From the NCBI RefSeq assembly GCF_003171515.1, contig NC_089397.1, forward strand, positions 186,001 to 250,000: DNA of 64,000 nucleotides, written 5' to 3'. Shown here piece by piece: positions 22,790 through 33,917 of the stretch. Both the position numbers and the translations under genes were made by a program. A model generated the notes under the pieces. It searched no databases. It was not told the DNA's origin and saw nothing but the letters and a program-made list of their open reading frames with translations. Every line of letters starts with the position of its first letter. Position 1 is the stretch's first letter. This stretch comes from Pyrenophora tritici-repentis (Eukaryota > Ascomycota > Dothideomycetes > Pleosporales > Pleosporaceae).

Positions 22790-23920
22790 TCAAGCCGTCG
22801 ACGGAACCACAGGCTGAACAGAAGAGGTCTCCTCGACACCCTGAGCAGCAGCATCAATCTTGTTCTGCGCAAGTCGCTACAATATGTTAGTCCCAATCTT
22901 CCAAACGTCATATGTAAACATACCAGCAAATTCCTCAACAAGACGGCAATCGTAACCTTGCCAATCGCCGGCACATAAATCGACGCCTTCTCCTTGACCT
23001 CTGGTGTGAAGTTCTTCTCACTACTAAAATTGATACACGCGGCTCCATCCTTGATCAGCTCCGTCGGCACTTTGAACTTGTCGCCCGGAACACCGCTAAT
23101 GACCACATCACTGAGTGGCAGGCAGTTTGCCAGCGTCCAACCCGGCTTCTCAACAACCTCATGACGGCGCTTGCGCAACCCAGCACCTCTTGTAAACTCC
23201 TGAACATCCGCAATATCAACACTATAAACAGTCGCCCCATCATTCGCCAGCAGCGCCGCCAACGGCCTCCCCACAACCTCACTGCGATTAATCACCGTAA
23301 TAGTCCGTCCATGCAGGCGATTCCCATACGGCAGAATCGTATTGTAAATCCGCAGATACTCCAGAATCTTGATGACCGCCAGTGGTGTACAAGGCAAGAT
23401 GCTCTTCTTTGTGTTTTGTGGGTCCAGGAAGCGGATGTTCTGGTACATGTTGAAGATGTAGCGGTGGGAGAGACCCTCGACGTCTTTGTCGATGGAGACG
23501 ATTTGTTGCAGGTATTGGTCTTGGCGCGAGGAGAAGATTGGGTAGTAGACTATTATTCCTGAGACGGAGGGGTCGGCGTTTGCGGTTAGGAGGGCATCTT
23601 CGAGGTTTTCGCGGTCGAGGGTGCGGAGGGAGAAGTCGAAGCCGCTGGTAGGGGTGGTGGGTTAGCTGGGTGTATCTTTTGCCCTGGACTTCCTGGTGTG
23701 TTTTTTGGGATCATGGAATGTAGTGGCTTGCTCACTTTTCAACACATGTCTTGCCTGTCCAGTCTGCGTAGACTTTGGCAGCTGGGTCGGAGCTGGCAAG
23801 GAAGCCAACGAGTAGCGGTTTCTTGTTGATTTTGCTGAGGCCATCGCGGACTTCTTCCAACAAGCTTTTCGCAATGTTGTTGGCGAGAACGACCTTACAG
23901 TTGGGTTTATCGTCAGCCAT
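22790..23920 (-). CDS. MTD1: NAD-dependent methylenetetrahydrofolate dehydrogenase
   Basis: Exons are 23920-23736, 23644-22924 and 22876-22790 (introns 91 and 47 bp), encoding 330 residues, close to yeast Mtd1 at 320. The cytosolic enzyme oxidises 5,10-methylene-THF to 5,10-methenyl-THF with NAD, in one-carbon metabolism. The N-terminal part carries the family-like SSDPAAKVYADWTGKTCVEK, where the conserved Tyr/Lys region binds folate. Further on are PCTPLAVIKILEY and the Rossmann segment TITVINRSEVVGRPLAALLA, followed by DVVISGVPG. It is monofunctional: no cyclohydrolase or synthetase domain is fused. The start lies 437 bp from the divergent MMS19 start. Confidence 0.93.
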
Positions 23921-24357
23921 GGCGGGGTAGATGTCTATGCTAATCCGGGGAAAGGAAGGTTTCGTAGTTGGTAAAGTTTGTGTTTTCCACCCAAAGGAAG
24001 AAAAAAGTGAAGTAGCCCTTATAAAAAGTCGCCCAGCCCTCTATATTAGCGGAAACAAGAGAGAGAAATTAATTCCCTCTCCCATCACCTGCAGAAACCC
24101 AACTGCCATCCGTAAGCAGCATTTTTTCGCGCGCAAAGCTGCCCCACCATTGGACCCCCGATACCGGCCAATCAGCAGCCCCGCAACTCCGTAACGTCAT
24201 ACGCGGGAGTTTGACGGGTGATGCGGGACGTGGATTTGTTGCGCATCTTTGTGAATTCTTTACGGTGTTCTTTCACGAATCGACGGTTACCTGGTATCGA
24301 TTTGCATAATCACACTCCCGGGACCAAACAACCCTCCCTGGCTCTGGATACGTGAAT
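23921..24357. promoter_or_regulatory. Divergent promoter between MTD1 and MMS19
   Basis: 437 bp shared by two housekeeping genes transcribed apart. It includes an AT-rich patch (CCTTATAAAAAGTC near 24018) that could serve as a TATA element, and a CCAAT on the minus strand near 24168 (ATTGG at about 24149). Confidence 0.4.
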
Positions 24358-27300
24358 ATGTCAGATATTCAGCAGTATCTGCTTGACTTTGATAGGAGCA
24401 AGAAGGAGGCTACTGCGACTGCGAAACAGAGCGCGACGCGTATGTACGAGGCGGGAGCACGCGCGGGTTGTGGGGAGACGTTGCTGATTGTGGGGTAGGG
24501 CTCGAGGATGGCAAGTTGAAGCTTGTTAGTCTGGTTACGGACCTGGGTGAATATCTGAATAGTGAGGATGGGGCGATTAGGGCGAAGAGTATGTGAATTG
24601 GGAGATGAGATGGAATTGGCGTTTTGCTAATGATAAGTGCAGCGATGTCGTACCTCGCCGAGGTGCTAGAGCAGACTTCACCGAAGGTCTTGTCTTTACA
24701 ACAGCGTACGTACCTTTAGAGGAGTCGTCGTATCGGCGGACCGAACACACAAGCCCAAGACAGATATAAAGGGACAAAATAGGAGTATAGGGTGGCATTA
24801 TGACTGGACTGACTGTAACTAGGAAATTTACTATGCGACTTTACCGTCTCCCGAACCGAAGACAGCGAAGGCCTAGGATCATGTGCGACAGCGCTGTTAG
24901 CCCTCGAGAACCTCGGAAAGTGGGACGACCAACGGGTTGTCAGCATCGTGGAAGCGCTCCTGAACAACACACATCCTCTCCGCCAATACAAACAACAGAG
25001 CGAAAGATACCCGGTGTTGAGACTTATCGATAGGCTCATGGCCAAGTACAGGGACATTCTACAAGCCCACCACGATGCAACGCCCGGCTTCATGGAGCGC
25101 TTTATATCATATTTTGACGGAGAGAAGGATCCTCGGAATCTGATGGTAGTATTCTCAATTCTACGAGTGCCCATGGCAGAGTGGAATATTGGCGCAGATG
25201 CACAAAATCTTTTTGATGCTGTATTCAACTACTTTCCCATTACCTTCCGGCCACCTCCCGATGACCCGTACGGCATCACTGCTCAGGACCTCAAGGATCG
25301 TTTGCGCGACTGCATATCTTCTACGGCCGACTTTGCGCCATATGCCTTCCCTGCGCTGCTAGATAAGCTTGACTCAACGTCGATGAACACCAAGCGAGAC
25401 GTGCTATCGGCAATCACCGCATCGGTAAACGGATATGGTCCACGGACGGTGTCTTTATATGCTGTTACGTTATGGGATGCACTAAAGTTTGAAGTGCTCA
25501 ACGTACAAGAGGAGGATCTTGCTAAAGAGGCTCTGGCGGCTTTGGCTGCTATCGCGAGAACGCTGTCGCAGGGTACACCAGGGTCCCTCCAGGCTTACTT
25601 GAAACCAATCATCAAAGAATGCAACGAGCACTTAGAAGACGCGCCGACGAAGCAGTCGCAAGCCTCCGCGCGGTTCTTGGAGAGTATCGCAAATGTGTCT
25701 CCGGATGTCACCAGCATTCTGCTAGCTGGAGTTCTGCCAAATCTCTTTCTCCTGTTCCAGACAGCAGATACCATGCAAAAGCGCCGAGGCTTGCTTGAGG
25801 TCCTTGTTCAACTCATCAAAGCGAACATTGATGTCTACGGCGACTGGAGAAAGATGGGTCCTGGTGGAGAGCAAGTTGGGAAAAACGCCCTTCTCCAATT
25901 CCGAGACCAAGCGCTGGAGGTAATGGTGAATGGACTGGAGACTGCTCCGAGTAAGGAGGTATCGTTTCGACTTGTATGTCTTGGCGGTTTGATACAGCTA
26001 TCAAAGGCTCGCGGACTGCTTAGCGACGAGGATGTCGGCAGGATTATCCAGTTATTGCATTCCATCGTCATCCACGAGGAATCGTACGGGAAAGACGAGG
26101 TCAAAGGAGCAGCCATCAACGGTATCGTTGAGATCGCTCATCAGAAACCACAAGTCGTCGTCGATAAAGCATTCCCAGCGTTCCTAGCCCAACTTCCTGA
26201 CACAGACGCAAATGGATCGGATGGCTACATGGCCGTGCTCGAAGCTTTCGCTAAGCTCGCCAGCGAGGAGCAGGTATTTGACACAGTCATACTACGACTC
26301 AAGAACAAGTTCAGTGCAGCGGTACAGCAAGGTGCTTCGTCCAAGTATATTGTTGCACTCCTCTCGGCCATGTTATATGCGCTCAAGAAGGGCGAGAACA
26401 AGCTGTCCCAGAGCTCGGACACCTCGACGTACTACAACGATATAGCCCTCCCGCTGATTCAGCGTGCGTCAAGCTCCGATACGACCCATCCTGTCGCATT
26501 CAACAATGAGATGACGCTGGATCTCGTCGGTCGCATATGCAACTTAATCATCAGATATCTGCCCACTGACCAGCAGAACAGTATCGCTTCGGAGTTGTAC
26601 ACACTGTTCCGTGGCACACCACAAGCCGAACTCCCACCTTTCAACACCAATGCAAGTGTCGAAAGCAACAGAACGATGATTGTGTCGACTCATCTACTCG
26701 CCTCTTTCCGCAAAGATACAACTCTTCCTTGCGAGCTCCAGCTACTAATAACATCCCTCGCAAACTATGCACAGCAACCCGCGCTATCACCACTGGTTCG
26801 ATCAACCTCTCTTCGCCAGATGTCGCTCGTAATCAACAAATACTACACTCCCGCCGCCCTCAAAACATGCATGGACCCCCTCATTGCCGAGTTCGACCTT
26901 CTAAACCCCGAAAAGCTCGACCTACCCAGAATACGAATCATCTTCGCCTGCCTCCGGGGAATAGTCCTCAGAAGCAGCGCCGTACTAAACACACTCTACC
27001 CAACCCTCCTCTCACTCCTCTCCCACCCGCAATACGGCATCACCGTCGCCCAAGGCTTCACAACCCTCCTCCAACCAGACGACCTCCTCACAAAAGAAAA
27101 TCACTGTCAGATCCTCGGTCTGCACAAGCACAAGACTTTTGCTCTCTTGGTGCCAAACATCACATCCGCGTTCAAAGACGCAGACGCAGAGACTAAACCA
27201 AACTACCTCATCGCTCTCAGCGGAGCACTCCGATGGATGCCCTTTGACATTGTCGTCGAAGAAGTCGGACAACTCGTGACCTTACTCCTCCAATCTCTCG

Positions 27301-27674
27301 ATCTCAAGGGCGTGGATATCGTAAAAGAAGCTGCAATCGGCACGCTGATTTCTACCCTCCGCGAGAAACATGAGGTGCTCGAGGAACATACCGGAGCGCT
27401 GATTTCGAGACTGTTGGCTTGTGCTACAAAGGAGAAGAACGGCAAGGGTAAGAAGGAGGGGGCTTCGCCGCCGCCGCCGAGTGTGAGAATAGCTGCGCTC
27501 AAGTGTTTGCTATTGGTGGCGGAGAAGTTCTCGGAAGATGTGATTGTGAGGTATAGGAGGGCGGTGTGCAAGGGGCTTGTTGCGGCGTTGGATGATGGGA
27601 AGAGAGATGTTAGGAGGGAGGCGGTGAGGTGTAGGGCTAAGTGGTTGATGGCTGATGAGCCGGATGATGATTAG
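24358..27674 (+). CDS. MMS19: MMS19/Met18, cytosolic Fe-S targeting HEAT-repeat protein
   Basis: Exons are 24358-24439, 24499-24588, 24643-24705 and 24823-27674 (introns 59, 54 and 117 bp), encoding 1,028 residues, the usual family length. The N-terminal MMS19 domain shows LVSLVTDLGEYLNSEDGAIR, SYLAEVLEQ, LLCDFTVSRTED and the diagnostic FPITFRPPPDDPYGITAQDL. The C-terminal half is alpha-helical HEAT repeats ending VRREAVRCRAKWLMADEP. MMS19 works with CIA1 and CIA2 to deliver iron-sulfur clusters to cytosolic and nuclear proteins such as XPD/Rad3 helicase and DNA polymerases. Loss causes repair, transcription and methionine defects in yeast. Three short 5' exons precede the long one, so the first ATG of the long frame (24948) is not the start. 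Confidence 0.93.
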
Positions 27675-27962
27675 GCGATATGAAGCCAGGGGTGGTGTGA
27701 AGTAAGTGTTGTTAGCATAGACACAGATAAACTATGCGAGTCAATACAATAAAGAAATGTTAATCGACTTTTTTCTTTTCGTAGATGCCTAAAGCGCGCT
27801 AGATATGAGACGGATTGGTATAGTCTTCTCTCGTTCGTTGCAAACATATGTAAACATGGAAAACGCCGTAGATACCGTTGTAACGCCGCCCCATGCAAGA
27901 TATACATCTCGAGCTCTTTCTTTTCTCCATCCATCGCATTTGCCCAGCGCAAGATGGGAAGA

Positions 27963-29000
27963 TCAGACCCTCAACTTCTTAGGTGTCTTCTCCTCATCGT
28001 CAGCCTCACTCGCCGTATCCTCCACACCCACCTCCTCATCTTCCTTCTCGCCCCTCGAACGCTTCAGTCCCTTCATCTTCCTCGTCTGCAAGTTGCCAAA
28101 GTCCTGCTTACCCACATGCACCTTACCGGTACGATCACCCATGGCATCCATATCGATATTCTTCTTGGTCCTAGGTTCCGCGCCCTTTGGCTTCTTCAGC
28201 GCCTGCTTCATCATATCAGGGTCTGGGAACATTTCGCGACCAAGTGTGAAATCCATGCGCGGCCCCATCTCCTCGACTTCAATGCGCGGCAGTCTCTGAC
28301 CCGAGCGCTTGGTGCGGAGGAGGTAGCAGCGCAGTTTGATCTCGGGTTTTGGCAGCGCGTCTGTGGGTTCCTCTGCGGAGAAGGAGATTAGGTATTGCAA
28401 GCCTTCGACGTCGATTTCCGTGGCGTCTTGGCCCTTGAACATGTCGATGAAGAGAGATTTGGCAAGCGTGTACTTTGTCTGCGTGGGGTCTTCGAAGACG
28501 GTGCCGTGGAAGCTGAGGAGCGGCTTCAGTCCAATCGACGGCTTCTTGTTCTTGAATTGCTGTAGCGTGCGGAAGGTGTCGGGGTTGATGTAGAGCTCGA
28601 GCATGTCGAGGAGCTTGTAGGAGAATGTTCGGGCGAGCGTGAGGCAGTGCGGGCGCTTCTTGGAGTGCAGCGATAGCACGAGGAGGGAAGTATCGTTCTT
28701 TTGGGCGAAGAACTCGAGCGAGGAGGCGTCATCGAAGGGGTGGATGTCGTTTTTCTTGGTGAAGCGCTCGACGAAGGGGTTCTTGAGAATGACGAGGTCG
28801 GCGACGGCGAGTTTGAGGATTTGAGAGGTGCGCTGGCCCGGGACGAAGAGCGTCGTCTTGGGGTTCTCGTGTTGTTGCGGCTCGCGCTTTGCCATTGCGC
28901 GCTTTGCGCGGGCATTCTTGGGTTTGCTGAATTATGCTGTTAGAATCGCATGCATTATTAGTAGGTAGGAATCAGCATCAACTTACGCCTGCTTCAACAT
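27963..29000 (-). CDS. RPF2: Ribosome biogenesis factor Rpf2 (Brix domain)
   Basis: A 14-base first exon (29000-28987, MLKQ plus part of Ala) is joined by a 60 bp intron to 28926-27963, giving 325 residues. The N-terminus KNARAKRAMAKREPQQHEN leads into a Brix domain of about 200 residues (KTTLFVPGQRTSQILKLAVA, ILKNPFVERFTKKND, LLSFHGTVFED). A basic, disordered tail ends KTPKKLRV. Rpf2 pairs with Rrs1 to load 5S RNP (Rpl5, Rpl11, 5S rRNA) into 90S/66S pre-ribosomes in the nucleolus. The tiny first exon is supported by exact phase and by its conserved basic sequence. It is transcribed divergently from GRX4 over about 286 bp. Confidence 0.93.
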
Positions 29001-29286
29001 TTTGTCGTTGTTCTGCTGCTCAAATGTTGATCCTGGTCGAAATCTTGGCTAACACAAAAAAGTTCCAGAGATAGTCGATGCCGGGGAAACTATTAGCCGG
29101 ACCACGGACATGATATCCCGGTAACCTCCGGCATAGCGGGGTGGTTCCGCAATTCGGCCTCTGACGTGATTCTGGTTCGTCTTTTTTGCAGCGCGGTGAC
29201 TACATCAATTCACATTGAATGATACTAGAAAGTTCGACTTGAAGTTCGAAGTACCGCAACACCACGCAGACATCTATCCGACAGCC

Positions 29287-30189
29287 ATGGCGTCCATGCA
29301 GGAGATAACGGATGAGTCCGTGTTCCAATCGACCATCACTGCCCTCCCCGCTTCCACACTCGCCGTCATATACTTCCACGCGCCATGGGCAAAGCCATGC
29401 GAGCAAATGTCCGTCATCCTCAAGACACTCGCCAGCACATACACGGCCGACGCCCCAATAACGTTCCTCTCGCTCAACGCCGAAGAATTACCTGAGGTCT
29501 CCGAGGCCTACGACGTCACAGCGGTACCTTACATAGTCCTGCAAAAAGACGGCAAGACCCTAGAAACAGTCTCTGGCTCAGACGCATCAAAAGTACGAGC
29601 AGCGGTGGAGAAATACGCCGGCGCCGGCAACGGTTCAGCATCGAGTTTACCACCCGCGCAAACCGTCACACCACGAGCAGAAAACGGCACAGATAGCACA
29701 GGCAAGAACCTCGCAGGTTACGCGCCTTCCGCACAAGACCCCAAGACCGCGCCCGAATACAGCGGTAGCGAACACCAACAGGGCGAGCAGCAGACGAACA
29801 AGGATGAGCTACACCAGCGGCTATCAGAGCTGGTCAAAGCAGCTCCTGTTATGCTGTTCATGAAGGGCACACCGAGCGCGCCACAGTGCGGGTTTAGCAG
29901 ACAGACTGTGGCTATTCTGCGCGAGAAGGGCATTAGGTATGGCTTCTTTAACATTTTGGCCGACGACGAGGTCAGGCAGGGGTTGAAGGAGTTTGCGGAT
30001 TGGCCGACTTTCCCGCAGTTGTGGGCAGATGGGGAGTTGGTGGGTGGTCTTGATATTGTGAGTATACCCCCTTTTAGTCACACGAGATGATGAGCATGCG
30101 CTAATATTGTTCAGGTCAGGGAAGAATTCGAAAACGACCCAGAGTTCCTGTCACAGTACGCCGCAAACGCGCCCAAGACAGCGGCTTGA
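29287..30189 (+). CDS. GRX4: Multidomain monothiol glutaredoxin (Grx3/Grx4)
   Basis: Exons are 29287-30057 and 30115-30189 (57 bp intron, GTGAGT...TTCAG), encoding 281 residues. An N-terminal thioredoxin-like domain has WAKPC at residues 34-38. After a disordered linker comes a glutaredoxin domain with the monothiol CGFS at residues 201-204 and the glutathione-binding WPTFPQLW and GGLDIV. The second exon adds the final helix (REEFENDPEFL). Grx3/4 proteins bind a bridging 2Fe-2S cluster with glutathione and report iron status to transcription factors (Aft1 in yeast, HapX/SreA-type in filamentous fungi). The upstream in-frame TTG codons are not needed. MMS19, 2 kb away, is also a cytosolic Fe-S factor. 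Confidence 0.93.
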
Positions 30190-30340
30190 GTTGCTACTTT
30201 CCTTTCACTGCCGACACTAAGGTCATATGCTTGGCTACCTTTCAGTTCCAAACGAGCTATGTGGAAGATACATTGATGATGGGATTTTTTCGGACTTGGA
30301 CTTGACGAAAATCAGGGATACAGGGTTTATCTAGCTATAT

Positions 30341-30381
30341 CTCCTCCTCCTCCTCCTCCTCCTCCTTCTTCTTCTTCTCTT
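30341..30381. repeat. CTC/CTT trinucleotide microsatellite
   Basis: About nine CTC units followed by four CTT units in the GRX4 3' flank. Confidence 0.9.
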
Positions 30382-31311
30382 CCCAGTATAAATTAATATC
30401 TTTTTGCTTGGCAAATATCAGTCTCTTGACTTATGTGCCACCCACAGTCCTATTTTACCTATCCAGCACTATACTTGAATGAGGTCTATCAAAACGAAGG
30501 AGATCCAAATGCAAAGGTCGTAGCGTTGGGCTTGAAACTACGGCCTTGGGGCAAGTTCCGTCTTCTCTAGGTAATGCTTGGCCATGGCATCATGATTCCA
30601 TATCATTTACTCATTGCCTAAAATTGACAGAGAAACCTGCATATTCTACTGGTCAATCTTGTTAGCCTCCGTAACTCTTTTAAGATATACACTTAGTATA
30701 CCTGTTTGTTATCACCAAGCGGAAACAAACATCAACCGATCAGACCGTCGTGCTATGTGTGCTGGACTAACACAAGGGCTGATTCTCGAACTTTGCGGAG
30801 TAGGCACGTTGGAAACTGGTGAAACTACAACAATTATTATACACGTTCACAGAATCTACACTCTATTCGAGATTAACGGGTATTTCGGAGGTATCAAAAT
30901 GCAGCTCACAGTTCCTAGGAAGTTAGTGAGGGATGTTCGGTATTCCGAGGGTGCAGTGCGACACCATTCTTCAGTGAGGGATGGCCGTGTGGGTTACATA
31001 CGTGGGTACTATGAGACAGCGGTTAGGAAAGCTCAGACTATTTTTGTTTGGGGACTTATTTACGGGGAAGTGGTTGGCGGGGTAGAGGAGGCGTTTTGGC
31101 TATAAATCATTAAGCAAGTACTCATACACTGAAACATCCACTCACTCATACCCAGCCACTGCTGCTGCTGCCTCACTCTAATCCCCGATAGGCTTTGATA
31201 CCCATCGCTGCGTGGTTTCGAAAGTGGGGAGTAATCTTCGCATTGGTTCAGTGGGATTTCTGAGCCAGCGAACGCTGAGAGTTTGGTTTTTCTGATGACC
31301 ATGGCGTGGGC

Positions 31312-31910
31312 TTATGCTAAGGAGGCAATGAGTGCAGTGGTGGTGAGCTGGGTGCTGTAGAGCTCGGTGTAGGATTTGTTGCCTAGGGCTTTTGAGACAT
31401 TGGCGATCTGTATGTCATTTCGTAGGGTTAGGGATAGTTTGGTCGTCGAGAGGGAGGACAGCGGCGAGGAATGCAGTAATTCGTCTTTGTTTGCACGCCT
31501 AGTTGTGTGGCGAATTATCGGCCTCCTGGTAGTGAGATGTGTAACAAAAGTACCGTTGTAGGGCTTTGATAGGAATGCCATGCGATGGGGTGGGGTATCG
31601 TAGGAACCGGCGCTAACTTGTTGGGTTGTTAGACGATAAGGACACCAGCAGATGTGAAATCGAGGCTGAAGACGTCATCTTTAGTTGCAAACCTAGTGTA
31701 CTTTTTCATGATGAAGTTTTTGAAGATCGGGAGTTTCTCGAGATTATGGACAACTATAGGATCAGGCAATGTACCAGGTATAGGTACTGCGAGAGGTAGT
31801 CCATACTCGGTGGACAATTTAGCATATCCAGTCTGGATTATTTTGTCTCGAACCAAGTACTTTCCAGAGCCAATGTGCACGGTCCAGCATTGACGGATTG
31901 ACGGTGACGA
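31312..31910 (-). pseudogene. Possible remnant of an unidentified gene
   Basis: Two neighbouring minus-strand frames have coding-like composition. 31629-31880 contains SGKYLVRDKIIQTGYAKLS and PIPGTLPDPIVVHNLEKLP; 31312-31581 contains GTFVTHLTTRRPIIRH. They do not join through obvious splice sites, and neither has a strong start. I do not recognise the family. They may be exons of a decayed gene or chance. Confidence 0.25.
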
Positions 31911-32149
31911 GCATATAGTGGTACGAACTGACTGGAGGGCGTGGCCGACTAGCGGGTCAAGATTGATAAGATTTTACTGAGAGGGGTATCAGAAAGCAGA
32001 TAGGAAAGCAACTGTTTTCATTCAACATACCTATATAAGTAGCATCTTCTTATTATATTTCTATATCAGGCCGTTACGCAAATTACAATAACGAAAAAAA
32101 AACAACAGTCAGTTACATATATATCCACCCAACATGCACACCATCATCC

Positions 32150-33917
32150 TCATTCAACAGTATGTTCCGCCGCCAACCGCGGCAACGTCCCACGGGAATG
32201 AATCGTTTCAGAAAGTCCCATCGGGCGCTCATCCAACAGCCTTCCATCATTTTCTTCGTCAACCTTGCGAAACCCATCTTGAACCAATCCCCTACGAGGG
32301 TCCTTGTGCTTGTCGATCTTGGCACTCTTCCTACGAGCACTGACCGGAGATGGGAACGCAGTACCATCACTCAGTACCATGGCGGGAGGTGGAGGTGGAG
32401 GAGCCTGGCGCGGTAGCTCGAGAGATTTGCTGTCTCCTGACTCGTTGGTAGCCATGCGGTCAACTATCGGTTTCTGGGATGTCGCAGTTGGTGCGTCGCT
32501 ATCGCCGCGGGAGTGGTGTGAGCTTGTCGCATTCATTTTACGCCTGCGCAAGAACAAGGCTAAGCCGACGAGTAGAAGTGTGCCGATGACGGCTCCGACG
32601 ATGCCTCCAGCTAGAACAGCGACTGGGGACTTTGCTTTTGCGCCAGGTAGGACGCGACACACTTGTTTTACTTTTGCGTCTGCGCCCTTGGGGTCGGCTT
32701 TGGCAACCACGGCTGGTGCGAGCTGGAAGGTTTTTGCGTCGGGGTCGACGATGAGGTAGTTCTGGGTGAAGAAGGGGAGGCCTAGGGTTCCGATGGTGAG
32801 GGATTCTGTTTGGTTTGTCACGGCCATGTTGTATACTGTTGCGTTGTCCACTTCAAATACTCCTGCAGCGTTGTATGCTCGGGGTCGGCTGTACAGCTCA
32901 GTCACTGGAATGACGGACTTGTACGAAGCGACTGAAGGCTTTGATGCATCACCGCCGGGTTTGCCCATGTCGGATAGCGTGATGGTGATGGTGCCTGCCG
33001 GAGCGGGAGTGGTGGGGAGCTCAAAATGGCGTGAAGTTTCGTTCCAAACGGCAGTCTTCTCAGCAGCAGCAAGGTTTTGCAGCATGGCAGCAGGAAGCTT
33101 GAGGTCCGAGGAAAAGGGATCCAAGTGTACGACAAGCGTGTCTGTTGCGGCTGTGAAAAGGGTCGTACTCTTGCCGCCAACATCGTAAGTGATAGCAGTG
33201 AGAATGGCGCATGTTGGGCAGTCTGAAAACATAGGGAACGCGGTCGCGGGACTTTTGAGGCGGCTTTCGTCGTAGCCACCGACGATGAGTAGGCCATCTT
33301 GTGGTGTTTCTTCGGATTCCGATCCAGCCCATAATCCATATGTCCGAGATGAAGCCTGTCCAGAGTCGACAAGGAAGTTTAGAAAACTGGAGTCCATTCC
33401 CAAGGGCAGAGTCGCTCGATAGCTTGGCTCATCTTTCTTGAAAGCGTCTGCGCTTGCTGAGGCGCGTCAGTTTCGTGTACCTATACTGACCAGCTGCGAA
33501 CTCACTGTCGGTAGACCCATTGGTATACATGGGAAATTTAGGGAACTTGTTGGTGGCGGGCTTGAGACCAAAAGCCGCAGTATCATCGAAAAAGATGTAT
33601 GAGCTTGCTGAAGCTAGATCCACGGACTCTCTGCTGCCGGTCCATACTGCGTAGTTTACCTCTGCAAACGAAGTCGAAGTTGCACTCGCGTAGACACCAC
33701 CAAGCTGACCGATACAGCTGGTGTTCGTGGCTGCTCCGCACTCTGCGGCATTGTTGATGAAAAGGTTGTTGGAAAGTGTCGATGGTGTCAAGGAAAACGG
33801 CTGTGGAGGAGTGCCAATAGCGAATGATATGCCCCTGGAAAGGATGCTGCCGGCTGCGGAGACTGAGTTGTTTGCCCAGGGCAAGAGCAATGGTACAGAA
33901 CCATTTGGGCAAGCCAT
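32150..33917 (-). CDS. Membrane-anchored pepsin-like (A1) protein without catalytic Asp
   Basis: Exons 33917-33506 and 33456-32150 (49 bp intron) give about 572 residues. The start is the first in-frame ATG and is uncertain: no signal peptide is seen, so an upstream exon may be missing. An A1-peptidase-like domain begins with ISFAIGTPPQPFSL. Where active enzymes have DTG, this one reads LTPSTLSNN. The second active-site region reads HLDPFSSDLKLP rather than DTG/DSG. Later family features remain (LGLPFFTQNYLIVD). One membrane segment (AVLAGGIVGAVIGTLLLVGL) and a cytoplasmic tail with a polyproline run follow. It is probably a cell-surface pseudoprotease, a common class in filamentous ascomycetes; its role is unknown. 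Confidence 0.75.

Larger units (their letters stand above)
30190..32149. other. Intergenic, 2 kb, with possible gene debris
   Basis: Between GRX4 and the pepsin-like gene. Apart from the CTC microsatellite and the minus-strand debris listed separately, I see no supported gene. A plus-strand frame at 30614-31105 begins with TTG and has no family features. Confidence 0.4.

Noticed and set aside
30614..31105. 163-codon plus-strand frame after GRX4
   Set aside because: It starts with TTG, and its first ATG lies deep inside; no family resemblance.
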